A stretch of DNA of 64,000 bases, taken from NCBI RefSeq assembly GCF_022378355.1, contig NZ_JAKMAJ010000003.1:310001-374000 (forward strand), given 5' to 3'. This stretch comes from Brenneria bubanii. Its GTDB lineage: Bacteria; Pseudomonadota; Gammaproteobacteria; Enterobacterales; Enterobacteriaceae. The notes below the pieces were generated by a model. It was not told where the DNA came from and searched no databases. It saw nothing but the letters and a program-made list of their open reading frames with translations. Position 1 is the stretch's first letter. Every line of letters starts with the position of its first letter. Positions 8,425 through 18,254 of the stretch are shown here, one piece after another. Both the position numbers and the translations under genes were made by a program.

Positions 8425-9876
8425 ATGATTAAGTTATTAGAAAAAGCCAATAATTACATTGCCGCGACGCGGCCATTAATCAACATGGAGTGGTATCCGA
8501 CCTGGCATTTGGCGCCCACGGTAGGCTGGATGAATGACCCTAACGGACTGGTTTGGTACGACGGGATGTACCACGCATTCTATCAGCACTACCCCTATGA
8601 AGCCGTCTGGGGACCCATGCACTGGGGCCATGCCCGCAGCCGCGACATGATCCACTGGGAGCACCTGCCGGTGGCGCTGGCGCCGGCGGGCGCGGATGAC
8701 AAAGACGGTTGCTTCTCCGGTTCCGCGGTCGATAACCACGGGGAACTGGCGCTGATCTATACCGGCCATGTACACGAAGGCGATCGCACCAGCGATGAGG
8801 GACTGCGCCAGGTTCAATGCCTGGCGACCAGCCGTGACGGCGTACACTTCACTCCGCAGGGAAAAATTATCGATGCGCCGGAGGGGATTCAACATTTCCG
8901 CGATCCTAAAGTCTGGAAAATGGGTGATTACTGGTACGTGGTGCTCGGACTGAAGGTAGACAATCGGGGTGAAGTTCGTCTGTGGCGCTCCACCGATCTG
9001 CGCGACTGGGAACCACAGGGTCTGCTGGCGCGTTCGGCGCCGGGCGAAAGCTACATGTGGGAGTGTCCCGATTTCTTCCCATTAGGCGATAAGTGGGTAT
9101 TGCTGTTTTCCCCGCAGGGGATGAAAGCCGAAGGCTATCACAATCGCAATCTTTTCCAGAGCGGCTATATGATCGGTACATGGCAGCCCGGCAGTGAGTT
9201 TGTGATTGAAACGCCGTTTACCGAAATCGACGCCGGTCACGACTTCTACGCGCCGCAAACGCTGCTGGCTCCGGATGGGCGGCGCATCATGCTGGCCTGG
9301 CTGGATATGTGGGAATCCCTGATGCCGGAAAAAGCGCATCAGTGGGCCGGAATGTTGTCGATGCCGCGCGAACTGACGCTGACGGCCGACAATACCTTGC
9401 GGGTGGTGCCGGCGGCTGAAATCGACGCATGCTGCAATCAGGCGCGCCAACAACAGCATGTTGAACTGAAAAACAGCGCCCAGCCGCTGGCCGAGGACTG
9501 TACCGCTCAGTTCGTCACCCTGGATATCGATTTACTGGCCAGTGATGCCGAGAAATATGGTCTGTCGCTCGGCAGCGAGCCTAACAATGAACAGGGATTG
9601 TTTATTTACGTCGACGCTCAGGCTCGCCGCTTGGTGCTGGATCGCCGCTATCCGGCGCATGGCCTCTGCGGCTATCGCAGCGTACCTTTACCCGTGGCAA
9701 ATAGCCTGCAGTTGCGTATTTTCTTCGACCGTTCTTCGGTTGAAGTCTTTGTCAATGACGGCGAACGCTGTCTGAGCAGTCGTATTTATCCGCAGGCGCA
9801 GGAGCGTCATCTGAGCCTGTTTGCCCAAAACGGCAGCGCGCATTTCAATAGCGTCAGTAACGGCACCATCAGCTGA
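8425..9876 (+). CDS. cscA: Sucrose hydrolase (invertase), GH32
   Basis: A 483-residue GH32 enzyme, close to the usual CscA length of about 477. It has the three catalytic signatures in order: WMNDPNG near residue 36 (nucleophile Asp), RDP near 158 (transition-state stabiliser) and ECPDF near 213 (acid/base Glu). The five-bladed propeller is followed by a C-terminal beta-sandwich. There is no signal peptide, so it works in the cytosol, splitting sucrose delivered by CscB into glucose and fructose; fructose then goes to CscK. It ends the cscBA unit and is followed by a strong terminator. Confidence 0.88.
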   Translation: MIKLLEKANNYIAATRPLINMEWYPTWHLAPTVGWMNDPNGLVWYDGMYHAFYQHYPYEAVWGPMHWGHARSRDMIHWEHLPVALAPAGADDKDGCFSGSAVDNHGELALIYTGHVHEGDRTSDEGLRQVQCLATSRDGVHFTPQGKIIDAPEGIQHFRDPKVWKMGDYWYVVLGLKVDNRGEVRLWRSTDLRDWEPQGLLARSAPGESYMWECPDFFPLGDKWVLLFSPQGMKAEGYHNRNLFQSGYMIGTWQPGSEFVIETPFTEIDAGHDFYAPQTLLAPDGRRIMLAWLDMWESLMPEKAHQWAGMLSMPRELTLTADNTLRVVPAAEIDACCNQARQQQHVELKNSAQPLAEDCTAQFVTLDIDLLASDAEKYGLSLGSEPNNEQGLFIYVDAQARRLVLDRRYPAHGLCGYRSVPLPVANSLQLRIFFDRSSVEVFVNDGERCLSSRIYPQAQERHLSLFAQNGSAHFNSVSNGTIS

Positions 9877-9897
9877 TCGTTTTCTCTACCCGCCATC

Positions 9898-9931
9898 AGG
9901 CATGCCACCGGCAAGGCGGCATGCCTTTTTT
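9898..9931 (+). terminator. Intrinsic terminator of cscBA
   Basis: AGGCATGCC and GGCATGCCT form a perfect 9-bp stem with an 11-base loop, followed by a run of T's. Confidence 0.85.
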
Positions 9932-9963
9932 ATGCGGCGACGAATATGGATAGCATTCCGGCA

Positions 9964-10064
9964 TAAAAAAAAGCCAGCACGAAGGCTGGCTAAAATAATA
10001 CTGGAAGCAATGTGAGCAATGTCGTGCTCTTCTCTAGTGCCTGGAAGGGCAACTACTGAAGCGC
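9964..10064 (-). ncRNA. ryhB: RyhB iron-responsive small RNA
   Basis: Read on the minus strand, this stretch contains the core found in E. coli RyhB, including GCACGACATTGCTCACATTG followed by CTTCCAGTATT. An intrinsic terminator follows, with stem AGCCAGC/GCTGGCT and a run of seven or eight T's. RyhB pairs through Hfq with mRNAs of non-essential iron proteins when iron is scarce. The predicted 5' end near 10064 gives about 100 nt, slightly longer than the E. coli RNA of about 90. The promoter lies just upstream: TTTACA, an 18-base spacer, TATCAT. The flanking genes (cscA and an orphan protein) differ from the E. coli setting. Confidence 0.9.
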
Positions 10065-10070
10065 GAAATA

Positions 10071-10100
10071 ATGATAATGGTTATCAGTATCGTCTGTAAA
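10071..10100 (-). promoter_or_regulatory. ryhB promoter with overlapping Fur box
   Basis: On the minus strand a -35 TTTACA (10095-10100) and -10 TATCAT (10071-10076) are 18 bases apart. The spacer and -10 are covered by TGATAATGGTTATCA (10072-10086, plus strand), which matches the 7-1-7 Fur consensus at 13 of 14 positions. Fe-Fur binding here would block RNA polymerase. Confidence 0.8.
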
Positions 10101-10109
10101 GCATTTTGT

Positions 10110-10124
10110 TGAGAATTTTTCTCA
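10110..10124. promoter_or_regulatory. Second Fur-box-like palindrome upstream of ryhB
   Basis: TGAGAATTTTTCTCA agrees with the 7-1-7 Fur consensus at about 11 of 14 positions. It lies 23 bases beyond the first site, just upstream of the -35 element. Confidence 0.5.
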
Positions 10125-10158
10125 TTTCCATACTGACTATGGGGTTCATGGCCGTCGG

Positions 10159-11043
10159 CTAACGCGCTTTTATCACGCCGTCCGCGCCTTTTTTAAGCGT
10201 CCACGGAGCATATTTCTGCACAAAGTCCTCCCAACGATCGGCCATGACGCTCAAGTGCCGTAACTCAGCATCCAATGTTGCTAACTCGCCGCAATTACTT
10301 CTGAGCATCATTTCAAACTTATCGAGCATATCCACCACGCCGCATGAGCTGTCGGCAATGGATAACGCTTCACGCATCTCAATCTGAGATTGATAGCTTC
10401 CCTGCTGTAACGCCGCAATATCGCCCTGTACGGCTTCAGCGTGTTTTTCATCGCCCAGGTGGGATGCCAGTAAAAACTCCGCGCTGGCCGCCCCTAACCG
10501 TACGCAGTCACGACGCGACACGAGCTCTCGGATATAGTTATCGATGGCCTTTGATGCCGCAGGCTGATACGCATCATCGATGAAAATCGTTTTGATAAAA
10601 GCGAGCATCTCTTTTTTCAGCGCGATTTCAAAAGACTCTATGATCGCCGTCTTTTCACTTTCCAGCGGATTCGAAAAGGCGTCGTGCATGGCATTGGCGA
10701 GTTCGGTGGCGGACGCATGCGTTCCCTCCATCGCGATAATAAAAAAGGATGCGGCAAAATCAGAGACGCGATCCAGCGGATCGCAAAGCGAGCGATCTTT
10801 TAACTGTTTTATCCGGGCGTTTTTCGCCTTAATCTCTTCTTCGGTTAATATCGTCGGTGAATTGTTCTGATGACCGTCGCCTTCTTGTCCTGCGCAATCA
10901 ATACTTTCATCTGATGCCTCAATGGCCTCAAACGCAGCAATGGCTTCGGGAAAGTCAGTGGCATTATCGGTAACATTTCCCTTTTTTCCCGCTTGATCGG
11001 AATAATCAACGTCAGGGGTGTGATGAGGCCTGATAGCATCCAT
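10159..11043 (-). CDS. Orphan 294-residue soluble protein
   Basis: I do not recognise this protein. It has no signal peptide or membrane span. The first 65 residues are acidic and low in order, followed by a charged helix (EEEIKAKNARIKQLKDRS, about 67-85) and a mainly alpha-helical body. The C-terminus is basic and tryptophan-containing (WEDFVQKYAPWTLKKG). The ATG at 11043 has GGAG about 8 bases upstream. It lies in the same direction as, and 258 bp beyond, the two FGE-like genes, so the three may form one unit. A secretion-system or toxin/immunity context would be a guess from neighbourhood only; no toxin motif is visible. Confidence 0.55.
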   Translation of the reverse strand: MDAIRPHHTPDVDYSDQAGKKGNVTDNATDFPEAIAAFEAIEASDESIDCAGQEGDGHQNNSPTILTEEEIKAKNARIKQLKDRSLCDPLDRVSDFAASFFIIAMEGTHASATELANAMHDAFSNPLESEKTAIIESFEIALKKEMLAFIKTIFIDDAYQPAASKAIDNYIRELVSRRDCVRLGAASAEFLLASHLGDEKHAEAVQGDIAALQQGSYQSQIEMREALSIADSSCGVVDMLDKFEMMLRSNCGELATLDAELRHLSVMADRWEDFVQKYAPWTLKKGADGVIKAR

Positions 11044-11301
11044 CCAGCTTGCTCCATTTTTAGGACAATGTGTTGGCTATAACGGCATTTCACGCACAGG
11101 ATTTAGTCAAAAATCGCCTATATCGCGACTAATTCCCGCCAAACATGATCTACAACAAAAAAATACCCATTACAGGGCGTTCCAGACCATTGCGGAAAGG
11201 CTGACCCTTGCCTCATCGGTGAAATCGCGCCAATGATCCCTAACGGAAGCCACAGGGATAGCGAAAAAGCTGAAAAAGGCTATCTCTTTCCCCCTGCAGA
11301 C

Positions 11302-12243
11302 TTACTTTTGATTCTCTGGCGGAAAAGGTCTTTCAGACCGGGTAGCACAGCGGAACGCGTAATAGCTTAGCGAATTTTCGAGAGCAGGAGAGGACATCCG
11401 CCCCCCACTGATAAGCGGCGCGGAGGAGATCGTCGCCGCACCGCCTTCTATTACAATATCCTGAGAAACCATAAAGGTGCGATTGCGATCAACCGCAGTC
11501 CATTCGATGCCGTTTGACGCCATATCGTAAAAACCCAGCGGCGTCGGCGGAAATTGCCCCACCGGCATAAGCCGCATATACTGACTGCCGTTGTTCGCCG
11601 TCGTTTTTTGTCCTGCGCTGGCAACGTTGCGGCCAATATCGATCAATCCATTATCGGTTGGGAACAACACCCGTTTTCCGCCGTTACGCGCCGCATACTC
11701 CCACTCATCTCTGCTGGGCAGACCCGCTTTTTTCCCCACCTGCTCACCAAACCAGCGGCAATAGCGTTCAGCCTGCGCGTAACTCACTTCTGCCGGCGCG
11801 TCGTCCGGCGACGGCGGCAGATCATCCTCGTCCGCAGGCGGTCGCGCCGGCAAACCGGCACTGACCAGATAATGGTCAAACTGCCTTTTGGTGATTTTCG
11901 TCTTGGTCAGCGCAAAATCCTCAACGTGAGCCAAAGCGCGCTCGGCAGAGGGTTGTTTGAGCGGTAATGCATAGCGGTGCCCCTGCTCATCGCTTTCGAT
12001 ATAACCCGCTTCGAATTCCCCGCCTTTCAGCGCAATGAGCATATCGCCCAGCGGCAATTGATTAACGCGGTTGTTGTTTTCCGGCGGCGAGATAAAAGAA
12101 TGGCGCGTCGACTCAGCGTAATGGCTGACGTGGTTATACACAGCATCGGTGAGATGGATAAAGGGTCTGGAAAACAACAGAAACGGCAGTATATAAGCCA
12201 GCGCCAGCGACGTGAGATAAATTTTAGTTCCGCGTTTCATCAT
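11302..12243 (-). CDS. Membrane-anchored FGE/SUMF1-like protein B
   Basis: A 313-residue protein with one N-terminal membrane helix (about 8-25) and a periplasmic formylglycine-generating-enzyme (SUMF1/PvdO) fold from about residue 65. Family landmarks are GLPSRDEWEYAARNG (about 174-188) and PLGFYDMASNGIEW (about 235-248). The C-terminus ends FRCATR, but the cysteine pair used by true FGE enzymes is not evident. The start at 12243 (MMKRGTK, with GGAG upstream) overlaps the end of the preceding gene by 20 bases, implying translational coupling. It is a diverged paralogue of that neighbour. FGE-like proteins without the catalytic pair often act as binding modules, so an enzymatic role is doubtful. 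Confidence 0.7.
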   Translation of the reverse strand: MMKRGTKIYLTSLALAYILPFLLFSRPFIHLTDAVYNHVSHYAESTRHSFISPPENNNRVNQLPLGDMLIALKGGEFEAGYIESDEQGHRYALPLKQPSAERALAHVEDFALTKTKITKRQFDHYLVSAGLPARPPADEDDLPPSPDDAPAEVSYAQAERYCRWFGEQVGKKAGLPSRDEWEYAARNGGKRVLFPTDNGLIDIGRNVASAGQKTTANNGSQYMRLMPVGQFPPTPLGFYDMASNGIEWTAVDRNRTFMVSQDIVIEGGAATISSAPLISGGRMSSPALENSLSYYAFRCATRSERPFPPENQK

Positions 12244-13321
12244 GACTCCATATTGCGCAGCGTGCGGTGATCTGTCCGTGGCTATCCGGCAGGTTATCCG
12301 GTTGGATCCCGGCAAAATCCCGATCGTGGACGGTAATCCCCTTTCCGTCGCTGTCGGCGCCATCGCTCAAAGGGCGAACCACTTTCGCCGGCCCTTCGGG
12401 ACTATAGGACGGTTCTGATGGACCGCGAGGATCGACAGCAAGCGAATTTCCCCTCGTTTTTTCGCTGTACCAGTCGTAAATCCATTCCCGGCCATTGCCG
12501 ATAAGATCGTAAATTCCCAACGGATTCGGCGTTGAAGCGCCGACATTCACAACATTGGCGCGGTACTCGGCCTGGTTATAGAACATATCGCCACGTTCAG
12601 GCACATTCCGCCCCGGCTGGATGGTGCCGTCGTCGGTGGCGAAGCCATTATATTGCCCGCGGTTACGCGCGGCATATTCCCACTGCGCTTCGGTAGGCAA
12701 ATGCATCGGCTGATTGACCAGTCGCCCAACCCACTGGCAATAAGCGTCGGCATCCTGCCAGCTTATCAGCGCAGGAAACTGCGCTGCCTGCAGACTATGC
12801 CTCAGGTTCCAAAGCCGATATTCCGAATTCCAATAGCCAGGTTTACCCGGTTTTTCGTGGGGAAATGGATTAATCAAACGCCGATGTGCCGCCAGAAAAA
12901 GATCGAAATCCTGATTGGTGATTTTATATTTCGATATGGAATAGTCGCTTAGCTGCACCGGATAGACCGGACTATCCGCACATGAGGCAAGCGAAGGATA
13001 GCGGCGGCAATCATCGGGGCCCATGATAAAACGCCCGCCCTTGATAGAAACCATGTTCGCTACTGCGCGTTGCGCCAGTTCGGCCTGTCGGGTCTTCAGC
13101 GTATCGGCGGCGGGCAAAGACGGCTCCTGACGCCCGTAGTCGATTTCACCGGTTTCATCGGTTTCATCAACGCCAAAGTGGTTATAATAAAAACTGCCGA
13201 TTTTTAACAACCCGCCGCTATATAACAGCGAAATGCACAGCACCAGCAACACCGAGCTGACTTGAGCTATCCTTAGCAAAATCGTGATCAATACCTTCAT
13301 GCTCCTGCGAACCTTACTCAT
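12224..13321 (-). CDS. Membrane-anchored FGE/SUMF1-like protein A
   Basis: A 365-residue protein with an N-terminal membrane helix (about 10-38), a linker, then an FGE/SUMF1-type domain from about residue 90. This starts with MVSIKGGRFIMG and contains MHLPTEAQWEYAARN (206-220) and PLGIYDLIGNGREW (267-280). The usual C-terminal RGGSW...R block is replaced by a longer divergent segment, so catalytic competence is doubtful. It is encoded just upstream of, and overlaps by 20 bases, the shorter paralogue. The start at 13321 has an AG-rich stretch almost touching the ATG; an in-frame ATG at 13300 is an alternative. Similar genes are often seen beside type VI secretion loci, but none is visible here. 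Confidence 0.7.
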   Translation of the reverse strand: MSKVRRSMKVLITILLRIAQVSSVLLVLCISLLYSGGLLKIGSFYYNHFGVDETDETGEIDYGRQEPSLPAADTLKTRQAELAQRAVANMVSIKGGRFIMGPDDCRRYPSLASCADSPVYPVQLSDYSISKYKITNQDFDLFLAAHRRLINPFPHEKPGKPGYWNSEYRLWNLRHSLQAAQFPALISWQDADAYCQWVGRLVNQPMHLPTEAQWEYAARNRGQYNGFATDDGTIQPGRNVPERGDMFYNQAEYRANVVNVGASTPNPLGIYDLIGNGREWIYDWYSEKTRGNSLAVDPRGPSEPSYSPEGPAKVVRPLSDGADSDGKGITVHDRDFAGIQPDNLPDSHGQITARCAIWSHDETRN

Positions 13322-13700
13322 TCCTCTTCTTTTGCCTCAATGATTGTTATTTTGCCGGCTGCCTTAATCCAAGGTTAATAGCGGATTAGCAACCAAGCCG
13401 TCCTCTATATTTCCATTGGGACAATAGGTAACCCTCGCCGTCAGCGCGCCAATAAGCGTTCAGGTTAATTATTTACTTTACAATGATATATCAAGGTTAT
13501 CATAGCATTCTTCACCTTCGTCTTAAAACTGTTCATGACCGACATCCCTGCCACCGCGAATCGCTCAGCGTATGGGCCGGGCAATGCAGCCTGTTAGCGG
13601 TAAAACTGGTTGGAAAGTCGTCATTCGCACATAACACTGTGGGGGCGAGTGCCATAGTGCGGTACACTCTGTCTATTACGTATTGACTGAAAAATCCCGT
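13322..13700. other. Divergent gap before sapA
   Basis: About 380 bases separate the FGE-like genes from sapA and must contain promoters for both. I see no gene. A 67-codon plus-strand frame at 13483-13686 has no ribosome-binding site or recognisable product. In many relatives the psp genes lie upstream of sapA; they are not in this window. Confidence 0.45.
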
Positions 13701-15407
13701 ATGTTTGCAAAAACCTGTTTCGCACTGGCGTTCGCCTGGCTGACGATACCGGCATTGGCCACCCCTTTGCCTGCCGCTTCGGCGCCCGCGCCGCTGCCCG
13801 ATATCCGCCAAAGTGGTTTCGTCTATTGCGTAAATGACGTGCTGAATACGTTTAACCCGCAGATGGCGCGCAGCGGCGTTACCATTGATACCCTGGCGGC
13901 TCAGCTTTACGATCGATTACTGGATGTCGACCCTTACACCTATCGACTGATGCCGGAACTGGCGCAGCGCTGGGAGGTTCTGGATGACGGCGCGACCTAT
14001 CGTTTTTACCTGCGTCACGACGTTTATTTTCAAACCACCGCCTGGTTCACCCCCTCGCGTAAAATGAATGCGGATGATGTTCTGTTCAGTTTTCAACGGA
14101 TGCTGGATAAGGATAACCCGTATCATGACGTCAACGGCGGCGAGTATCCCTATTTCGACAGTCTGAAATTTGCCGATGCCGTGCAGAGTATGCGCAAACT
14201 GGGAGAATATGCGGTTGAAATTCGGCTGAATAAACCGGACGCCTCTTTTCTCTGGCATCTGGCAACGCACTACGCGCCCATTCTGTCGGATGAATATGCG
14301 CGGAATCTGGCTGCTAACGATAAGAAAGAACTGCTGGATCGCGAACCCGTCGGTACCGGCCCCTATATGCTGAATGAATATCGCAATGGGCAATATATCC
14401 GCCTGACGCGTAATGAGGTTTACTGGCGCGGTTTGCCCCGCATGCATCAGGTGGTGGTCGATCTTGGCTCGGGCGGCACCGGTCGTCTGTCAAAATTGCT
14501 GACCGGAGAATGCGACATTCTGGCGTATCCCGCCGTCAGTCAATTGTCTATTTTACGTAACGACCCGCGACTACGTCTGTCGCTACGTCCCGGCATGAAC
14601 GTCGCCTATCTGGCGTTCAACGTGCGCAAACCACCGTTGGATGACTACCGCATGCGCGAAGCCATCGCGCTGGCGATAAATAACGACCGGCTGATGCAAT
14701 CGATATATTACGGTACGGCTGAAACCGCCGCGTCTATCCTGCCGCGCGCATCCTGGGCCTATGACAACGACGCGAAAATCACGGAGTACAATCCGGAAAA
14801 ATCTCGCCAGCTATTGCGGGAGTTGGGCATAACCAATCTGAGCCTGCGCCTGTGGGTGCCCAGTTCATCGCAATCCTATAATCCCAGCCCATTGAAAACC
14901 GCGGAACTGATCCAGGCCGATCTGGCGCAGGTCGGCATTCAGGTAACCATTGTGCCGGTTGAGGGCCGTTTTCAGGAAGCCCGTTTAATGGAGCTTAGCC
15001 ACGATTTGACGCTTGCCGGCTGGACCACTGACAGCAATGACCCGGACAGTTTTTTCCGTCCGTTACTAAGCTGCGCCGCCATCCCTTCCCAAACCAACTA
15101 TGCGCACTGGTGCAATTCGGCGTTTGACGACGTGCTGCAAAATGCGCTGTCTTCACAGCAGTTGTCGAAACGTATTGACTACTATCAGCAAGCGCAACAG
15201 ATTCTGGCCGAACAGCTGCCGGTGTTGCCGCTGGCGTCATCTTTACGATTGCTGGCCTATCGCTATGATATGAAAGGTATTGTGTTAAGTCCGTTCGGCA
15301 GCGCCTCATTCGCCGGCGTCTTCCGGGAAAACGACAGCGCGCATGATAATGGCATTGCGCCGCAGGCGCCTTCTTCACAAACCGCCGTTGAAGGAGAATT
15401 GCCATGA
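13701..15407 (+). CDS. sapA: Periplasmic peptide-binding protein of the Sap transporter
   Basis: A family 5 solute-binding protein of about 568 residues, very similar to E. coli SapA along its length (for example [17 protein letters not shown] and QPVGTGPY-like segments). A signal peptide ends near ALA about residue 20 from the ATG at 13701. A TTG at 13683 is an alternative start; neither has a strong Shine-Dalgarno sequence. SapA binds antimicrobial peptides and related substrates in the periplasm and passes them to SapBC. It opens the sapABCDF operon; its stop overlaps the sapB start (ATGA). Confidence 0.9.
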   Translation: MFAKTCFALAFAWLTIPALATPLPAASAPAPLPDIRQSGFVYCVNDVLNTFNPQMARSGVTIDTLAAQLYDRLLDVDPYTYRLMPELAQRWEVLDDGATYRFYLRHDVYFQTTAWFTPSRKMNADDVLFSFQRMLDKDNPYHDVNGGEYPYFDSLKFADAVQSMRKLGEYAVEIRLNKPDASFLWHLATHYAPILSDEYARNLAANDKKELLDREPVGTGPYMLNEYRNGQYIRLTRNEVYWRGLPRMHQVVVDLGSGGTGRLSKLLTGECDILAYPAVSQLSILRNDPRLRLSLRPGMNVAYLAFNVRKPPLDDYRMREAIALAINNDRLMQSIYYGTAETAASILPRASWAYDNDAKITEYNPEKSRQLLRELGITNLSLRLWVPSSSQSYNPSPLKTAELIQADLAQVGIQVTIVPVEGRFQEARLMELSHDLTLAGWTTDSNDPDSFFRPLLSCAAIPSQTNYAHWCNSAFDDVLQNALSSQQLSKRIDYYQQAQQILAEQLPVLPLASSLRLLAYRYDMKGIVLSPFGSASFAGVFRENDSAHDNGIAPQAPSSQTAVEGELP

Positions 15408-16369
15408 TTATTTTTACCCTGCGCCGCCTGCTGCTGTTGCTGGTTACGCTTTTTCTGCTCACCTTGTTGGGCTTTAGCCTGAGCTACTATACGCCGCATG
15501 CTCCGCTTAACGGCGCGGCGCTGTTCGATGCCTACCGTTTTTATCTCTCCAGCCTGATGCAGGGCGACTTTGGTCGTTCCAGCATCAATGGTCAGGCGAT
15601 AGTGGTACAGTTGAAAGAGGTTTTTCCGGCAACTATCGAACTGTGCCTGCTGGCCTTTGCTCTCTCTTTGATGGTCGGTATCCCGCTTGGCATTACCGCC
15701 GGAGTGATGAAAAACAAAGGCGCGGATATCATTATCAGCACGCTGGCGCTGATTGGCTTTTCCCTGCCGGTGTTCTGGCTGGCGCTGCTGCTGACGCTGC
15801 TTTTATCCCTGCATCTTGGCTGGCTGCCGGTTTCCGGGCGCTTCGATTTGCTTTATCAGGTAAAAAGCGTCACCGGTTTTGCGCTGATTGATGCCTGGCT
15901 GTCTGATTCCCCTTATCGTAACGACATGATCATCAGCGCCATTCGACATTTGATTTTACCTATCACCGTACTGGCCGTGGGGCCGACGACGGAGGTCATA
16001 AGGCTGATGCGCATCAGCACCACCGACGTCATGGGTAAAAGCTACATTAAGGCGGCGGCGACGCGCGGCTTATCGATGATGACCATCGTTCGCCGTCATG
16101 TGCTGCACAATGCATTACCGCCGATTATGCCCAAGTTGGGATTACAGTTTTCAACCATGCTGACGCTGACCATGATCACCGAAGTGGTGTTCAGCTGGCC
16201 GGGACTGGGCCGCTGGCTGGTCAATGCCATTCGTCAACAGGATTACGCCGCCATTTCCGCGGGCGTCATCATTGTCGGCGCGATGGTGATTACGATTAAT
16301 GTACTGTCTGATATTGGGGGTGCGATGACTAACCCGCTGAAGCATAAGGAGTCTTATGCCCTTCGATAA
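15404..16369 (+). CDS. sapB: Sap ABC transporter permease B
   Basis: A 321-residue DppB/OppB-type inner-membrane permease, the same length as E. coli SapB. It has an N-terminal transmembrane segment ([17 protein letters not shown]), several later spans, and the family's cytoplasmic EAA-type loop around [24 protein letters not shown]. It pairs with SapC to form the channel for peptides delivered by SapA. It overlaps sapA by four bases and sapC by 14. Confidence 0.9.
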   Translation: MIIFTLRRLLLLLVTLFLLTLLGFSLSYYTPHAPLNGAALFDAYRFYLSSLMQGDFGRSSINGQAIVVQLKEVFPATIELCLLAFALSLMVGIPLGITAGVMKNKGADIIISTLALIGFSLPVFWLALLLTLLLSLHLGWLPVSGRFDLLYQVKSVTGFALIDAWLSDSPYRNDMIISAIRHLILPITVLAVGPTTEVIRLMRISTTDVMGKSYIKAAATRGLSMMTIVRRHVLHNALPPIMPKLGLQFSTMLTLTMITEVVFSWPGLGRWLVNAIRQQDYAAISAGVIIVGAMVITINVLSDIGGAMTNPLKHKESYALR

Positions 16370-17246
16370 CGTATACAGCGAAAAACGGATCCCCAGTCGT
16401 GTGGGCGATATCTGGCGGGTATTCCATCAGGACGCGCTGGCGATGATCGGTTTTTACGGTTTTCTCATTTTACTGGGCCTATGTTTGTTCGGAAAACTGC
16501 TGGCGCCCTATGACGTCAGTCAGCAATTTCTCGGCTACCAGATGCTTCCGCCGTCCTGGTCGCACTATGGCGAAGTCTCCTTCTTCCTCGGCACCGACGA
16601 TTTGGGGCGCGACCTGTTGAGCCGAATGCTGAGCGGCGCGGCGCCGACCGTGGGTTCGGCCTTGATCGTAACGCACGTCGCGGCGCTGTGCGGCATTATT
16701 TTGGGCGTATTCGCCGGCGTGACCCATGGACTGCGCTCCGCGATGCTTAACCATATTCTCGATACGCTATTGTCGATCCCATCGCTGCTGTTGGCGATTG
16801 TGGTGATTGCCTTTATCGGTCCCAAGTTGGAGCACGCAATGCTGGCGGTATGGCTGGCGCTGGTGCCGCGCATGGTGCGCACCATCTATAGCACGGTGCA
16901 CGATGAAATGGACAAAGAGTATGTCATCGCCACCCGGCTCGACGGCGCCTCAACCTTTTATATTATCTGGCACGTGATGTTACCGAACATTGCGGGCGTT
17001 CTGGTATCCGAGTTTACCCGCGCCCTGTCGATCGCCATTGTGGATATCGCGGCGTTAGGCTTCCTTGATCTTGGCGCGCAGCTTCCGACCACCGAATGGG
17101 GCGCCATGCTGGGTAACTCATTGGAACTGGTTTATGCCGCTCCGTGGACGGTAATGTTGCCCGGTGCGGCCATTGCCGTCAGCGTGCTGATTGTTAACCT
17201 GCTTGGGGACGGTATTCGCCGCGCCCTGGTGGCAGAAACCGAATAA
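16356..17246 (+). CDS. sapC: Sap ABC transporter permease C
   Basis: A 296-residue DppC/OppC-type permease matching E. coli SapC in length. It has a cytoplasmic N-terminus ([21 protein letters not shown]), a first span, the [12 protein letters not shown] segment typical of the subfamily, and an EAA loop around [20 protein letters not shown]. It forms the inner-membrane pore with SapB. Its start lies inside the end of sapB, so the two are probably translated in tandem; sapD begins 15 bases after its stop. Confidence 0.9.
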   Translation: MPFDNVYSEKRIPSRVGDIWRVFHQDALAMIGFYGFLILLGLCLFGKLLAPYDVSQQFLGYQMLPPSWSHYGEVSFFLGTDDLGRDLLSRMLSGAAPTVGSALIVTHVAALCGIILGVFAGVTHGLRSAMLNHILDTLLSIPSLLLAIVVIAFIGPKLEHAMLAVWLALVPRMVRTIYSTVHDEMDKEYVIATRLDGASTFYIIWHVMLPNIAGVLVSEFTRALSIAIVDIAALGFLDLGAQLPTTEWGAMLGNSLELVYAAPWTVMLPGAAIAVSVLIVNLLGDGIRRALVAETE

Positions 17247-17261
17247 TGGCGGAGAAAACCT

Positions 17262-18254
17262 ATGCCATTGCTTGATATTCGTAACCTGACCATCGAGTTC
17301 CTCACGTCGGAGGGACCGGTAAAAGCCGTCGACCGGGTCAGCATGACGCTCACCGAAGGCGAAATTCGCGGGCTGGTGGGCGAATCAGGATCGGGCAAAA
17401 GCCTGATTGCCAAAGCCATCTGCGGTATCACCAAAGACAACTGGCGGGTTACCGCCGATCGCTTTCGCTTTGACGATATCGATCTGCTGCAGCTCACGCC
17501 GCGCCAACGACGCAAGTTGGTGGGCCACAACGTATCCATGATCTTTCAGGAGCCGCAGTCCTGTCTCGATCCTTCTGAAAATATCGGGCGCCAACTGATT
17601 CAGGCCATTCCCGGCTGGACCTATAAAGGCCGATGGTGGCAACGCTTCAACTGGCGCAAGCGCCGAGCCATCGAACTGCTGCATCGCGTCGGCATAAAAG
17701 ATCATAAAGACGTCATGGGCAGCTATCCCTATGAGTTGACCGATGGCGAGTGTCAGAAAGTCATGATCGCCATCGCGCTGGCCAACCAGCCGCGTCTGCT
17801 GATCGCCGATGAACCGACCAATGCGATGGAGTCCACCACGCAGGCGCAGATTTTTCGCCTGCTGGCGCGTCTGAACCAGAACAATAACACCACCATTCTG
17901 CTGATCAGCCATGACCTGCAAACCATGAGCAAATGGGCCAACAGGATAAACGTACTGTATTGCGGCCAGACGGTGGAAAGCGCCACCTGCGAAGATCTGA
18001 TTACCGCGCCGCATCATCCCTACACGCAGGCGTTGATTCGGGCAATGCCGGATTTCGGCCGTTCGCTGCCGCATAAAAGCCGTCTGAATACGCTGCCGGG
18101 CGCTATTCCTTCGCTGGAGCATTTGCCGGTCGGCTGCCGGCTGGGGCCGCGTTGCCCTTACTCGCAAAAGAAATGTATGCAGGCTCCCCTGCTGATATCG
18201 GTTAAAAACCACTGGTATGCTTGCCACTTCCCGCTCAACATGGAGGAGTCCTGA
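17262..18254 (+). CDS. sapD: Sap ABC transporter ATPase D
   Basis: A 330-residue oligopeptide-type ABC ATPase. Walker A is [12 protein letters not shown] near residue 40, the signature region is [17 protein letters not shown], and Walker B is [13 protein letters not shown]. The C-terminus carries the cysteine-containing oligopeptide/dipeptide tail ([15 protein letters not shown]). It powers SapBC together with SapF; in E. coli SapD is also tied to Trk potassium uptake. Its TGA overlaps the sapF ATG by one base. Confidence 0.9.
   Translation: MPLLDIRNLTIEFLTSEGPVKAVDRVSMTLTEGEIRGLVGESGSGKSLIAKAICGITKDNWRVTADRFRFDDIDLLQLTPRQRRKLVGHNVSMIFQEPQSCLDPSENIGRQLIQAIPGWTYKGRWWQRFNWRKRRAIELLHRVGIKDHKDVMGSYPYELTDGECQKVMIAIALANQPRLLIADEPTNAMESTTQAQIFRLLARLNQNNNTTILLISHDLQTMSKWANRINVLYCGQTVESATCEDLITAPHHPYTQALIRAMPDFGRSLPHKSRLNTLPGAIPSLEHLPVGCRLGPRCPYSQKKCMQAPLLISVKNHWYACHFPLNMEES

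Noticed and set aside
13483-13686. 67-codon frame upstream of sapA
   Set aside because: It overlaps the sapA start region, lacks a ribosome-binding site and its residues look like non-coding sequence.
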